This document shows, piece by piece, positions 1-8,620 of a stretch of 64,000 nucleotides of DNA (the stretch's first letter is position 1; each line of letters starts with the position of its first letter). The translations under genes were made by a program, and so were the position numbers. The notes beneath the pieces are model-generated. The model was given only the letters and a program-made list of their open reading frames with translations, was not told where the DNA came from and did no database searches. Source of the DNA: JARLGU01 sp036504535 (lineage in GTDB: Bacteria > Armatimonadota > Armatimonadia > Armatimonadales > Capsulimonadaceae); the NCBI GenBank assembly GCA_036504535.1, contig DASXUY010000054.1:1-64000 (forward strand), in the 5' to 3' direction.

Positions 1-160
1 TCGTGCCAAATCCAAAACCGCCGCCTATTCTTCACGGTAAGATCCACAGCCTGCCGCCAAGCGAACCCCACCAACCGCCGCACCGCCGTCTTCGGCGACA
101 AGGGTCCAGCGGCACGCTGGTGCCAGCCGCATAGGCTGCCCGCGCGGCGAGCGCTCTTCC
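1..160. other. Window edge, non-coding, hairpin-rich
   Basis: No coding region is supported here. The stretch lies downstream of glmS. It contains a small UUCG-loop hairpin (GCCGTCTTCGGC, about 87-98) followed by CAAGGG and a second palindrome (CCAGCGGCACGCTGG). A very similar hairpin plus CAAGGG occurs at about 14494-14513, so this is probably a dispersed intergenic repeat or a terminator for glmS. It has no clear T-tract. Confidence 0.4.
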
Positions 161-2005
161 CTACTCCACCGTCACGCTCTTCGCGAGGTTGCGGGGCTGG
201 TCGATCTCGCGGTCTAGGTCGCGGGCGATATAGTACGCCAGCAGCTGGAGCGGGACGATGGCGATGATGGGCATCAGCACGTCGTGTTTGGTGGCCGGGA
301 TGGTGAGGACGGCGTCGACGGAGCGTTCGTCGAGGCCCTGGTCGTTCTCCTTGACGAGTGCGATGGCGATGCCGTCTCGGGCTTTGACTTCCTTGACGTT
401 GGAGAGCATCTTATCGTAGAGCGCGCTCTGGGTGGCGAGGCAGACGACGGTGACACCGGGTTCGACAAGGGCAAGCGGGCCGTGCTTGAGTTCGCCGGCA
501 GGGTACGCTTCGGCGTGGATGTAGGAGATCTCCTTCATCTTGAGGGCAGCTTCCATGGCGACCGCGTAGTCGAAGCCTCGGCCGAGGAAGAAGAAGCAAC
601 TGGACGTGTGCGCCAGCCGCGCCGCGATCTGTTCAATGGCTGCGGTATCGTCGAGAACGCGCGCTAGCTGGTCGGGGATAGCGAGCAGGTCTTCGACATA
701 GGCGGCGACGATATCGGCGGAAAGCTTGTTCTCCTTCTGCGCGACATACAGGCCGAAGAGGTAGAGAGCTACGAGCTGGGTGACATACGCCTTGGTCGAC
801 GCGACACAGATCTCAGGGCCAGCATACGTGTACAGCACATCGTCAGCCTCGCGGGCGATGCTGGAGCCGACCACGTTGACGATCGCGAGGGTGGTCGCTC
901 CCTTGGCCTTGGCTTCACGAAGCGCGGCGAGGGTGTCGGCGGTCTCTCCGGACTGGGAGATGATTATGGCCAGAGTCTTCGAGTCTACCAGCGGGTCGCT
1001 GTAACGAAACTCGCTTGCGACCTGCACTTCGACGGGCCGCCTGAGCAGGTGCTCGTAGAAGTTCTTGCCGACCATACCGGCGTGGTATGCGGTGCCGCAC
1101 GCGACAACGACGATGCGGTTGAACGATTTGAGCTTGGCATTGGAGATCTTGAAGTCAGGGAAGACGATCTGCCCGGTGTCGCTGATCCTGCCCCGGAGGG
1201 TGTCGCGTATCGTCTGCGGCTGCTCGTGGATCTCCTTGAGCATGAAGTGTTCATAGCCGCCCTTTTCCGCCGTGTGGACGTCCCATGTGACCGCGAACTC
1301 GTTCCGGACCAGCGGTGCGCCGTCGAGAGTTGTGAGTGTCACCCCATCGGCGGTCAGTTTGGCGAAGTCGCCGTCCTCGAGCACATAGACACGCCGAGTG
1401 TAGCGCATAATGGCCGGGATGTCCGACGCGAGGAAGTTCTCCCCGTCGCCGAGGCCGATAATGAGCGGCGATGCGGTCTTGGCGGCGTAGATGGTGCCGG
1501 GTTCATGGGCGCTGACGACGCAAATAGCGTACGCTCCAGTCACGAGGCGCAGAGCGGCGCGAACCGCCGTTTCCATGTCCCCGGTGCGCACATGTTCGCG
1601 TTCGATCAGGTGAACCAGCACTTCGGTATCGGTGTCGCTGGCGAAGACGTGGCCATCGGCCAGCAGCTCTTCCTTCAGTTCGAGGTAGTTCTCGATGATC
1701 CCGTTATGGATAAGCGCAATGTTGCCGCTGCAGTCGGTGTGCGGGTGCGCGTTCGCATCGCTGGGACGGCCGTGGGTGGCCCACCGGGTATGCGCGATCA
1801 CGGTGCCTTTGGCTGCTCCTAGGTCGCCGAGGGCGCTGGTGAGATTGCCAAGCTTTCCCTGGCGCTTCAAGAGTTTCACTTCGCCAGGGGTCGCGACGGC
1901 CACTCCGGCGGAATCGTAGCCCCGGTATTCGAGGCGCTTGAGGTTTTCGAGGACGACGGTGACGCTGCGGTCACGAGGGCCGACATATCCGGCAATACCA
2001 CACAT
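161..2005 (-). CDS. glmS: Glutamine--fructose-6-phosphate aminotransferase (isomerizing)
   Basis: Cytoplasmic enzyme that makes glucosamine-6-phosphate from fructose-6-phosphate and glutamine, the first step to UDP-GlcNAc for peptidoglycan and lipid A. The reading frame is open 23 codons upstream, but the start at 2005 is chosen because the protein then begins MCGIAGYVG, which puts the obligate catalytic Cys at position 2; an AAGGAAG Shine-Dalgarno lies 11 nt upstream. Visible domains are an N-terminal class-II glutamine amidotransferase (about 1-220, with HTRWATHG) and two SIS sugar-isomerase domains (SQSGETADT and the later LGRG region). The conserved C-terminal tail AKSVTVE is intact. The length of 614 aa is normal for the family. 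No glmS ribozyme was recognised upstream. Confidence 0.97.
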   Translation of the reverse strand: MCGIAGYVGPRDRSVTVVLENLKRLEYRGYDSAGVAVATPGEVKLLKRQGKLGNLTSALGDLGAAKGTVIAHTRWATHGRPSDANAHPHTDCSGNIALIHNGIIENYLELKEELLADGHVFASDTDTEVLVHLIEREHVRTGDMETAVRAALRLVTGAYAICVVSAHEPGTIYAAKTASPLIIGLGDGENFLASDIPAIMRYTRRVYVLEDGDFAKLTADGVTLTTLDGAPLVRNEFAVTWDVHTAEKGGYEHFMLKEIHEQPQTIRDTLRGRISDTGQIVFPDFKISNAKLKSFNRIVVVACGTAYHAGMVGKNFYEHLLRRPVEVQVASEFRYSDPLVDSKTLAIIISQSGETADTLAALREAKAKGATTLAIVNVVGSSIAREADDVLYTYAGPEICVASTKAYVTQLVALYLFGLYVAQKENKLSADIVAAYVEDLLAIPDQLARVLDDTAAIEQIAARLAHTSSCFFFLGRGFDYAVAMEAALKMKEISYIHAEAYPAGELKHGPLALVEPGVTVVCLATQSALYDKMLSNVKEVKARDGIAIALVKENDQGLDERSVDAVLTIPATKHDVLMPIIAIVPLQLLAYYIARDLDREIDQPRNLAKSVTVE

Positions 2006-2070
2006 GAGGCGAGTGCTTCCTTTCGCGCCGCAGTGGCGCTGCCGTCCCCATGGACGGCGGTGAGCTAAAT

Positions 2071-2112
2071 TCACCCGGCACTGAAGTACCGGGCTACTGG
2101 TAGGATCACCTT
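2071..2112. repeat. REP-like palindrome with ACTGAAGT core
   Basis: Contains CCGGCACTGAAGTACCGG, a palindrome whose centre (CACTGAAGTAC) is also the centre of the palindrome in the 105-bp tandem array at 32.9 kb and of its lone copy near 5.95 kb, although the outer arms differ. It is followed by GGTAGGATCACC, comparable to GAGGATAGGATCTCC beside the copy near 5.95 kb. It lies in the glmS upstream region. Confidence 0.5.
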
Positions 2113-2220
2113 TGGTGACAAGTACGCTTGGCCGAAGACGGCAAAGTCACCGCGCACTCCGTGCAGGTGTCGCTACGCGACGATCTGTTGTTAGTGTGAG
2201 CTCGACGTGAATTATTCGAG

Positions 2221-2607
2221 TTATGAAGCCTGGGCTTTGACGTGGGCCAGGTAATCGTTCACGACGTGGACAAGGTGTTCGGGTGAGAACGGTTTGGTGA
2301 TGTACTCGTTGACACCCACTTCGAGGCCCTTTTTGACATCATCGTCCTGAGCTTTGGCAGAAAGCATGATGATGGGCGTCGCGCTAATCTCAGCGTCTTC
2401 GCGAATCCGGCGTGCGACTTCGTACCCATCGATACGCGGCATCATGATATCGAGCAAAATGAGGTCGGGCTTTTCCGCACGGGCCTTCGCGAGGCCGTCT
2501 TCGCCGTTGGTCGCGACGAGAAGCGTGTGGCCCTGTTTGGCGAGGATGAACTCCATCAAACGGACAAGCGTAGGTTCGTCATCGACTACGAGAATTCGGT
2601 AGGACAT
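2221..2607 (-). CDS. Single-domain response regulator (CheY-like)
   Basis: Receiver domain only (128 aa), a phosphorylation-dependent signalling protein that must act through protein-protein contacts because it has no output domain. The acidic pocket (VVDDE), the phospho-acceptor Asp53 (LLDIMMP), a switch Ser in MLSAK and the conserved Lys of TKPFSP are all present. The start at 2607 gives the typical MSYRILVVDDE beginning and has AAAGGG about 12 nt upstream; the open frame extends 39 codons further but reads through repeat DNA. No cognate histidine kinase is adjacent. The upstream region carries a palindromic element shared with the AraC gene at 10.7-11.6 kb. Confidence 0.93.
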   Translation of the reverse strand: MSYRILVVDDEPTLVRLMEFILAKQGHTLLVATNGEDGLAKARAEKPDLILLDIMMPRIDGYEVARRIREDAEISATPIIMLSAKAQDDDVKKGLEVGVNEYITKPFSPEHLVHVVNDYLAHVKAQAS

Positions 2608-3271
2608 AGAATGCGGGCACCCTTTCTCATCTATTTTACCGCACGGGGCATCAAAACCCCCCTGCTCGGTCGGCTCGCTGTTCCCAAGATTTGGGGACGA
2701 TGTTGTCCGGGGGCGGCTTGGCAAGGCCGTTTTGCGCGTTTTGCGTTGCGCAACGCGATTCTATTTTTTGCGCAAAACACCCCGGCTCGCTTAGGCTCGC
2801 CACCCCAGGCGAGCTGGGGTTATGATGTTGCGCTCAGAAGCGAGGTCACCAACTACCTCTTGGCTCGCCGGGTTCGCTACATCGTATCCGGACATAGCCG
2901 ACGGGTACGCGTGCGGGAGCGGCGGGTGCCTGGGTAGGCGTCGCTAGGCTATGAGGCGCGTGTGCGCGTTGTCAAGGTTCAAGATGGCTCTGCTGGTTAT
3001 ATTGTACCACAATATAGTAACAATAAAGCCTTTACAAAAGATACATATGTTCGTATATATTGTTCGATTGCATGGCACACATCGAACGCCACACCTTGCG
3101 CGTTTTCTTGTCAGTTCTCTAACCAATGCTTGCGGTATGCTATGAGGACAACTTGGATGCTGACGGCAAACCAAAATCTACTCATCTTGTGTTTCTTTTG
3201 AGTTGCCCCCGGGATGCTGCTTTCCTCAGGCGACGCGCCGTCATCGGCATTTGTAACTGCCTGCCAATACC
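2608..3271. other. Intergenic region, no convincing gene
   Basis: About 660 bp without a supported gene. It contains the palindromic repeat at 2657-2725, a further GGCTCGCCGGG motif near 2860, and an AT-rich stretch at about 2990-3060 with a perfect-looking TATATTGTACCACAATATA palindrome. On the minus strand the AT-rich part has promoter-like hexamers (TTGTAA, 17 nt, TATTGT), but assignment to a gene is uncertain. Small open frames on both strands lack ribosome binding sites. Confidence 0.5.
2657..2725. repeat. Dispersed palindromic element, copy 1
   Basis: Begins CCCCTGCTCGGTCGGCTCGC and contains TTCCCAAGATTTGGGGAC, a degenerate palindrome, then GATGTTGTCCGG. A second copy at 11645-11716 reads nearly the same, with a 19-nt palindrome there. 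Both copies lie about 50 bp upstream of the start codon of a minus-strand regulator gene. Confidence 0.6.
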
Positions 3272-3664
3272 CTATCCCGAAGACGGGGCTGGCACGATGG
3301 AATTGCCGTCTTCGAAGTCGATTTTCCAATCTTGTGACGTAAATACGGCGCCTTCGAACGATAGCTTTAATCCAGAGTCAAATTGGATTAGTAGACGATC
3401 ACCGAGAACAATATGTGCGCCGGAGACAGTGGAGCCGACCAATTTCCAGAGGTTGAAACTGGTGCGCGCCGCACTTTTCGAATCGCGGTCAAGAGTCGTG
3501 CCTTCGTTGTCCTTTAGGTGCCAACGTCCGGAAGAATACAACGTGTTTGTATAGCGCAAGTGGTCCTCGAAGAAGAGTAACGCGACGGCATCGGGCTTCA
3601 GCGCTACACGCGTTACAAGTTGACCAACCAATCGCTGTGCCTCGCTCGCTTCATCCTGCGTCAT
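3272..3664 (-). CDS. DUF6188-like small protein, possible immunity protein
   Basis: A 130-aa cytoplasmic protein without signal peptide or membrane segment. The C-terminal half reads WKLVGSTV...GDRLLIQFDSGLKLSF...DWKIDF, alternating hydrophobic strands with a D/N-x-G-L-x-L motif. The neighbouring gene at 3744-4127 has the same layout (WKVLDSTV...LELVFDCGLTL...DWGLRF), so the two are paralogues. This pattern resembles DUF6188-type proteins often found among immunity genes; I have not tested the family match. The start has AAGGACG 10 nt upstream. It is the first gene of a minus-strand run of small accessory genes. Confidence 0.7.
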   Translation of the reverse strand: MTQDEASEAQRLVGQLVTRVALKPDAVALLFFEDHLRYTNTLYSSGRWHLKDNEGTTLDRDSKSAARTSFNLWKLVGSTVSGAHIVLGDRLLIQFDSGLKLSFEGAVFTSQDWKIDFEDGNSIVPAPSSG

Positions 3665-3743
3665 GACTGTACGTCCTTATCGATATCCACCGCCGTCGCC
3701 GATTAGGGGAAAAAACGCGACTTGTGAATCGGGTCGCCCCTCG

Positions 3744-4127
3744 TTATACACCGTTGATAATCACCCAAGCTCCGCCCCTAAACCGGAGGCCCCAGTCCTC
3801 AAATCCATCGTCATCCGCAAAGGCGCGAAGCGTGAGACCGCAATCAAACACCAGCTCTAGTGTATTCTCATCTGATATTGTGCTTCTGATAACCGTTGAA
3901 TCCAGCACCTTCCAGGCATGAAATTCGTCATTCTGAACGCCCTCGTCGCCGTAATCAATGACCACATTGGAACTATCCAGCAGTTTCCACGGACCTTCAA
4001 TTGCCAAGGCCGCATTTTCAAAGAGGAACGTGACCGACAACTGGTCGACGAAGAACTCCGTCACCTTATGGCCGACCAGGTTATCGGCCAATTTAACCCA
4101 CTTTCTATCCATCGACTCCTCAGTCAT
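3744..4127 (-). CDS. DUF6188-like small protein, paralogue
   Basis: A 127-aa protein paralogous to its 3272-3664 neighbour. It shows two repeats of the same strand pattern: an N-terminal unit (GHKVTEFFVDQLSVTFLFE) and a C-terminal unit (WKVLDSTV...LELVFDCGLTL). The start is taken at 4127 (MTEES). A second ATG at 4112 sits just behind GAGGAG and could equally be used. The open frame continues about 140 codons upstream, but that part has no protein-like character. An immunity or immunity-like role is inferred from family pattern and context only. Confidence 0.65.
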   Translation of the reverse strand: MTEESMDRKWVKLADNLVGHKVTEFFVDQLSVTFLFENAALAIEGPWKLLDSSNVVIDYGDEGVQNDEFHAWKVLDSTVIRSTISDENTLELVFDCGLTLRAFADDDGFEDWGLRFRGGAWVIINGV

Positions 4128-4657
4128 TCGCGAGAAACTGTCACTCGCGCTGGCGCAGCGTTTCGACGGGTCGAAACTGTACGAGAGAGTCTGATCATTC
4201 ACCCTCCGGAACGACAGACCGCTGGGTATGCACCGAATTTGACGCAAGATTGCCTCGTCCCAAAGTGGACTTTCAATAGGAATAGCGGCATGCCGACCGC
4301 TGCGCCTCACGGCGAACGGGCCGCTCCGTGGCGAGGGTTGGCGACGATTGTTTCGGGGACAGCGTCCTCGAAGGCGGCCCCAAACAGCGGCAGTGCCCCA
4401 CGATTGGGATGATCGGTTTGCGAATTTGACGATATGTTTGGTGGCTTTTACCCCGCGAACAAGTGGTGCCACCTTCTGCGGGGCAGTCCCCAGGCTTGGT
4501 TTCGTCCGGAGTTGTGGCAACATTGGATCGGATGGCCCAATCGTGAATCGCACCCGGACCGCTGGCTACACAGGAAACTCGGTCGCCAATGTCAACAGGG
4601 TCGTGCTGAATATCGTCTGGTACACGCCCCTGCGGATGCGTAGAATCTCAATTCTAA
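4128..4657. other. No convincing gene
   Basis: About 530 bp between the DUF6188-like gene and the next minus-strand gene. Open frames on both strands have low-complexity, Arg/Pro/Ser-rich translations and no ribosome binding site. It may be a decayed gene: one minus frame between about 4440 and 4640 is open but unrecognised. Confidence 0.45.
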
Positions 4658-5185
4658 CTACAACTGATCCGAAAACACTGTGTTCCAGTGCTGGCGCAGT
4701 CGCCGTTGCGTTTCAAGGCAACATGCTACCATCGCAAGTCGCCCCGTAGCGTTACTGTCATCAGAAGGCGCAGTGAGAAACTCCAATTTCCAAATGAAGT
4801 CATTCAGAAGTAGGCTCAGGTCCAGCTTTTTGTGGGCACTCATTAATGCGTGCCCCTGCCTGTCAAATTCTTTGTCGGTTATCTTCGAACCAATATAGTC
4901 AGTCATGAGAGAGTAGAGGCTTCCCATGTACAGCATTTTCTGTGCGAGTTCATCCTCATTGCAATAGCTTGGGGTATTTCGAACTTGCACCCTAAATTTT
5001 GCGAGTGTTTGACGCAACAACTTCGCGTTGGCGCGATCATCACAAGGAAGTCCTATCCTTGCCATTTGCTGTCGAAAACTTGTTGTTGCCAATTCCTTCA
5101 GAGAAGCACAAACGTCGTCAACTTCAGCCGTGCCTTCGAGCAAGAATGCATCGATTATGGTTATCGCATTACTAGTCTTTGTCAT
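4658..5185 (-). CDS. Hypothetical protein
   Basis: A predicted 175-aa soluble, mostly helical protein that I do not recognise. The translation has natural amino-acid composition (for example MTDYIGSKITDKEFD and a central LLLNDFIWKLEFLTAP helix), which argues that it is a real gene. The ATG at 5185 lacks a good Shine-Dalgarno; a TTG at 5263 in the same frame would add 26 residues (MPRQLGICV...), also without a clear site. It lies in the run of small minus-strand accessory genes, so an immunity or defence role is possible but unproven. Confidence 0.55.
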   Translation of the reverse strand: MTKTSNAITIIDAFLLEGTAEVDDVCASLKELATTSFRQQMARIGLPCDDRANAKLLRQTLAKFRVQVRNTPSYCNEDELAQKMLYMGSLYSLMTDYIGSKITDKEFDRQGHALMSAHKKLDLSLLLNDFIWKLEFLTAPSDDSNATGRLAMVACCLETQRRLRQHWNTVFSDQL

Positions 5186-5554
5186 AGTTTGAGGTCGATA
5201 CAAATTACCGAGAGATACTGCTGCTTGGGCGCTTGCAACGCAGATTCCAAGTTGGCGAGGCAAGACAGTGCCTGAGTGGTAATAATGTACACCCGGCGTT
5301 CATTCCGATGCTTTCTCAAGCCAGTCAAGACTGGATCGAGACTGAAATATGGTTCGCTTTATGAGAGACCGACACCTTCCTCTTTGAGCCGTTGGGCTGC
5401 GATTCGAGATAATTGCAGAGGATTATCATCCTCAGCCTTTCCCCTGCACGGCAGAGCAACCATAAGACCAGAAGGTTTTTGCTTGAACGGGGCCTATGAC
5501 CTTGTCCCCTAACCCGGCGAATTGGTTGGCGTACATACTGCGGTAGAAGACTGC

Positions 5555-5830
5555 TTAGGAGAGGAGCCCGTCATTCGTGCCGCGGTCGACCATTTCTCGC
5601 CCATTGATGACTTTGATTTGGCGCGTTTCCCAGAGGCGAATTTTCAGCGCGAGTTCCGCTAAGCCCTTACAAAATTCTGAACGACAACATGTTGTCGTTG
5701 GCATTACCGCCGCGAACCCCGATGCAGCCATCAACGCGGCTGAAGCCGCTCCGACGTCCCGGCAGGGACAGTCATATATTCGCCAGCCACTGAATTCATT
5801 CAGTGGTAATCGTTGACGCAAAGCGGCCAT
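5555..5830 (-). CDS. Small hypothetical ORF, possibly a gene fragment
   Basis: A 91-aa reading frame from ATG at 5830 without a recognisable ribosome binding site. The N-terminal part (WRIYDCPCRDVG) and C-terminal part (RQIKVINGREMVDRG) look protein-like, the middle less so. It may be a remnant of a larger accessory gene. I cannot assign a family. Confidence 0.3.
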   Translation of the reverse strand: MAALRQRLPLNEFSGWRIYDCPCRDVGAASAALMAASGFAAVMPTTTCCRSEFCKGLAELALKIRLWETRQIKVINGREMVDRGTNDGLLS

Positions 5831-5917
5831 CTATTTCAAGCGAAGTCTTGAAATAAGCGTAGATATCTTAACTCACGAAACACGTGCAAAATGAGTTAAG
5901 TTTCTCACCGATGACGA

Positions 5918-5997
5918 CCGGGTCCTTATCGAAACCGCCACCACGCACTGAAGTACGTGGTTAGTTATTGAGGATAGGATCTCCGACCCACAGGAAT
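5918..5997 (-). repeat. Lone inverted copy of the 105-bp array unit
   Basis: In reverse complement this stretch reads CCTGTGGGTCGGAGATCC then TATCCTCAATAACTAACCACG and the palindrome around ACTTCAGT, matching the tandem units at 32919-33400 almost base for base through TTTCGAT. It is a single copy, inverted relative to the array, 27 kb away and inside the accessory island. Confidence 0.8.
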
Positions 5998-6105
5998 TCC
6001 GCAGGGTGTGGACCGGGACTTCGCTCATCGGGTCTGATACGGAAAATGGAGAAATCCACAAAGGGACTGTTCGATTATGTCTTGTCGGCCCGAGGCGAGG
6101 CTTCG

Positions 6106-6468
6106 CTAGAAGTTGAACGCAACGTTCGGCGTGGAGCCGAACGCATGAATAAACTGAATCGCTCCATCCAGACATTTTTCGATGTAGTCATCATTCTCGG
6201 GATTCAGCGCGGCCACGTAGTTACTCGTCGCTAACCATTTTGGATCTCCTCCGTCGATAGTGAATGCTTCGACGCCAACAATGGCGCAGGCTTTCGACGC
6301 GAGAAATCTTGTCACGTCAAGGGCGCTGTCCTCCGGCCATGCAAGCTCATTACCACAGCATATGGCACGATCACGCAAGGCTCTAGGCAGGCCGTGCGTC
6401 AAAATATTATCAATACGATACTCGGTATAGTTGGACACGGTTTTGCCTTTAAAGTAGGGCACGTGCAT
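6106..6468 (-). CDS. Imm40-like immunity protein (tentative)
   Basis: A 120-aa soluble protein. The layout (NILTHGLPRALRDRA...ELAWPEDSALDVTRFL...AIVGVEAF...YIEKCLDGAIQFIHAF) resembles Imm40-type immunity proteins of polymorphic-toxin systems, which neutralise contact-delivered toxins in the cytoplasm. That assignment is from pattern memory only. The ATG at 6468 has no clear Shine-Dalgarno. It is the last gene of an apparent four-gene minus-strand operon (8042 to 6106, gaps of 45-90 bp). No toxin gene is visible nearby, so it would be an orphan immunity gene. Confidence 0.6.
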   Translation of the reverse strand: MHVPYFKGKTVSNYTEYRIDNILTHGLPRALRDRAICCGNELAWPEDSALDVTRFLASKACAIVGVEAFTIDGGDPKWLATSNYVAALNPENDDYIEKCLDGAIQFIHAFGSTPNVAFNF

Positions 6469-6558
6469 TCACAAATGATAGTCGTCGCGGCGCGCAAGAG
6501 TAGCCGATAGTTCTGAACATTTGACTCTGAATAGCTCGCGTGTACCTTTCCGAAGCTT

Positions 6559-7020
6559 CTAGAGCGTCGTCATTTCTGAGCCGGTGGCGCTTGACGAATT
6601 ACCACAAACAATATAGCGGACATCGGATTGCATGGTTTCGACCGTCTCGGGCAAGTTTTCGATTCTCACTCGTTCCTCACAGGTGGCATGAACTTCTTCA
6701 TTTTGTATCCAGCCGCTCATCCAGTGGAGAAGCAAAGTAATCGAAGGCACATTCTCGCAACCGAGCAGGGCCTCTACACCTGATATCAGTAAGGCTGATT
6801 TGTCATTATTATGCGTCCTTCGAATCGCGCCTTTTCCGACCAGCGACGCGGAACTGGACCCGATTTGCAGAGTGTACGCCACCCACGACGATCGCCCGCG
6901 GGTGGTCGCGCGTCCAATAGGAAAGTCGGTCACGTCCCCAATATATATCTGACTGTCCAACGATTCCCGTAGCTTTGAAACGAGTTGGGGCGGGATACCA
7001 ACAGCCAAGTAGAACGACAT
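6559..7020 (-). CDS. Hypothetical protein in immunity-like operon
   Basis: A 153-aa soluble protein, unrecognised. It starts MSFYLAVGIPPQLVSKL and has GAGGTG 8 nt before the ATG at 7020. No transmembrane segment or known catalytic motif is visible. It follows the 7066-7473 gene by 45 bp and precedes the Imm40-like gene by about 90 bp in the same direction, so the three are probably cotranscribed. A role as an immunity protein is inferred from context only. Confidence 0.6.
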   Translation of the reverse strand: MSFYLAVGIPPQLVSKLRESLDSQIYIGDVTDFPIGRATTRGRSSWVAYTLQIGSSSASLVGKGAIRRTHNNDKSALLISGVEALLGCENVPSITLLLHWMSGWIQNEEVHATCEERVRIENLPETVETMQSDVRYIVCGNSSSATGSEMTTL

Positions 7021-7065
7021 AGCAACACCTCAGCACCTGGGCAGTCAACCGGATAGCGCGGGAGT

Positions 7066-7473
7066 CTACTCCATGTAGCTTACAACGACCAGCGCATCGT
7101 CGAAGTCCGGAAAGGTAAAGTACTGATGACACGCGTGCTCGGAATGGGCTACGGGTTCCATCAAATCCCTGCACTCAGCCCACCCATCCAGCGTGTTTAT
7201 CCACAACGGAAACTCCGCCCCAGCTTCGCGACCATGGTAGAGCCTCTTTCTGGGACGGGAATCAGTGGTGGTGCGCAGGACGACAGCGAACGGATCAGAA
7301 GCACCACTGCTGGGCCTTTGCACCAGAACAATCTCGTCCCGATCTCCAGCGGCGAGGTTGGTAAATATCACCAACAGCGTTTCAACGTCGGCAGAGTCAC
7401 GCGGCATGAGCCATATTTCCGGGTAGCGGACATCCGGTGTGATTAGCATTTCAAGATCGTAGCTTAGAGTCAT
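7066..7473 (-). CDS. Hypothetical protein, possible immunity protein
   Basis: A 135-aa acidic soluble protein ending HQYFTFPDFDDALVVVSYME. A C-terminal His-Gln-Tyr/Leu plus Asp-Asp and S-Y-x-E pattern recurs in small uncharacterised proteins of toxin-immunity loci; I treat this as suggestive only. The ATG at 7473 has AGGGTG about 7 nt upstream. It is the second gene of the four-gene operon, 50 bp after the 172-aa gene. Confidence 0.6.
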   Translation of the reverse strand: MTLSYDLEMLITPDVRYPEIWLMPRDSADVETLLVIFTNLAAGDRDEIVLVQRPSSGASDPFAVVLRTTTDSRPRKRLYHGREAGAEFPLWINTLDGWAECRDLMEPVAHSEHACHQYFTFPDFDDALVVVSYME

Positions 7474-7523
7474 CAGTCACACCCTGCGTCAATGAACTAC
7501 CGTGTCAGCTTCTTTTGTATTCA

Positions 7524-8042
7524 CTATTCCTTTGCGTCCATCCGCGAGAGGATTGCGTCGCGAAGATTGTTCCGAGCGCTCCTTGGCCTGCGCGATTCTG
7601 CGACAAGAGCTAACAGGTCCTGCAAGACATCTGAAGGGGCAGTAGCGATAATCGGGTATGACAACCAGTCGGCTCGCTTGCTTAGCGTGCACGCCAATTT
7701 GTTCACGTGGCTGATCGAACCGTCGTTGTATACCACTAACGCGTCCAGCTGGTCCAGCGAGTGCCACCCCTCCAGCTTTGCCTCTACCATTTGTTGCCGG
7801 AGCCAATCCAAGTCGTTCACAGAGACTTGGCCGCTCATGATGATGTCCGATAGAAGTGAACTCACAGCAGCCAGCCAGTCCGTATGCGTCAGGATTTCGG
7901 TCAGATCGTTCCTGTTGATGTACGTAAAAGCCTTCCGGTGACAGCTCCAGAAACCATAGAATGCATGCTCCCGGTCGTGACTGCTCAACAACGGGTCTTC
8001 ATAGGCAAGCGTCAACAGCTGCTTTTGATGATCTGTGGCCAT
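7524..8042 (-). CDS. Hypothetical 172-aa protein
   Basis: A soluble, helix-rich protein starting MATDHQKQLLTLAYEDPLL, not recognised. The frame extends 22 codons further, but the start at 8042 is supported by GTGGAGG with 5-6 nt spacing. A region of alternating hydrophobics (LDQLDALVVYNDGSI) precedes a helical Arg-rich tail (LRDAILSRMDAKE). The last roughly 70 bp of this gene are present again as a remnant at 9808-9878, one of the recombination scars of this island. It is the first gene of the apparent operon running to 6106. Confidence 0.65.
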   Translation of the reverse strand: MATDHQKQLLTLAYEDPLLSSHDREHAFYGFWSCHRKAFTYINRNDLTEILTHTDWLAAVSSLLSDIIMSGQVSVNDLDWLRQQMVEAKLEGWHSLDQLDALVVYNDGSISHVNKLACTLSKRADWLSYPIIATAPSDVLQDLLALVAESRRPRSARNNLRDAILSRMDAKE

Positions 8043-8194
8043 TTGATCCTCCACTCTCAGCATTGTTCCACAATCAGCACAATCCGCCGCCAGTCGCGTC
8101 TCGCGCATCTCCGTCCGCGCACGGCGACGCCCGCCTCAACTCCTAGCTCCAAGGGAGTTCTCCCCTTCCCAGGCACCGATTCATCGGATGACAC

Positions 8195-8436
8195 CACCGT
8201 CCCCAACCATACCCTGTCCCAAACCCCTTGCGTCGCGCCTCGGTGCGCCATTCGCGCGGGCCGGTCCCGACCGTTCGGCGGAACGCTCGGCTGAAGTAGA
8301 GGGTGTCTTCGTAGCTTACTCTTGCTGCCACCGAGTGGATGGGCATGTTGGAACGGCGCAGTAGCTCTTGCGCGTTTTCGATACGCACCCGCGCTACATA
8401 CTCCATCGGGGTCGTGTCGGTGCGCTACTGGAAGGT
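8195..8436 (-). pseudogene. 3' remnant of AraC-family regulator gene
   Basis: The minus-strand translation (MEYVARVRIENAQELLRRSN..., FSRAFRRTVGTGPREW) is nearly identical to the last about 80 residues of the AraC regulator at 10716-11594, that is the second helix-turn-helix. The 5' part of the gene is absent. Similarity begins abruptly near 8436 (the right side reads CGCTACTGGAAGG where the intact gene reads CGCTGCTGGAACC) and fades into the downstream intergenic DNA. It is a truncated duplicate and not a working regulator. Confidence 0.9.
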
Positions 8437-8620
8437 TAATATGCCGCTGATAGTTGGTCGGCACGGCATTGAAGTATAAAGTGCGCCATAGCCATCTCAG
8501 ATTTGGCGAACTCAATCTGGCGCACAATTGAATAATCGGTACGTTTATGGTATATTTATGTTAACGAGGGACGAAAATCGGCTTCATGCCGTGTGAGTTA
8601 CTTGGCTCCTATATCCCCCG

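Noticed and set aside
1049..1822. 257-codon open frame on the plus strand opposite glmS
   Set aside because: It lies entirely antisense to the well-supported glmS gene, has no ribosome binding site and no protein-like features.
2006..2220. glmS ribozyme upstream of glmS
   Set aside because: The conserved glmS ribozyme core could not be recognised in this region; only a palindromic repeat and unremarkable sequence are seen.
2944..3201. Small open frames around 3 kb on both strands
   Set aside because: AT-rich intergenic sequence with overlapping frames on both strands, no ribosome binding sites and no recognisable protein features.
8057..8527. A second working AraC regulator near 8.2 kb
   Set aside because: Only the last about 80 codons match; the sensing domain and first helix-turn-helix are missing, so it is a truncated remnant.
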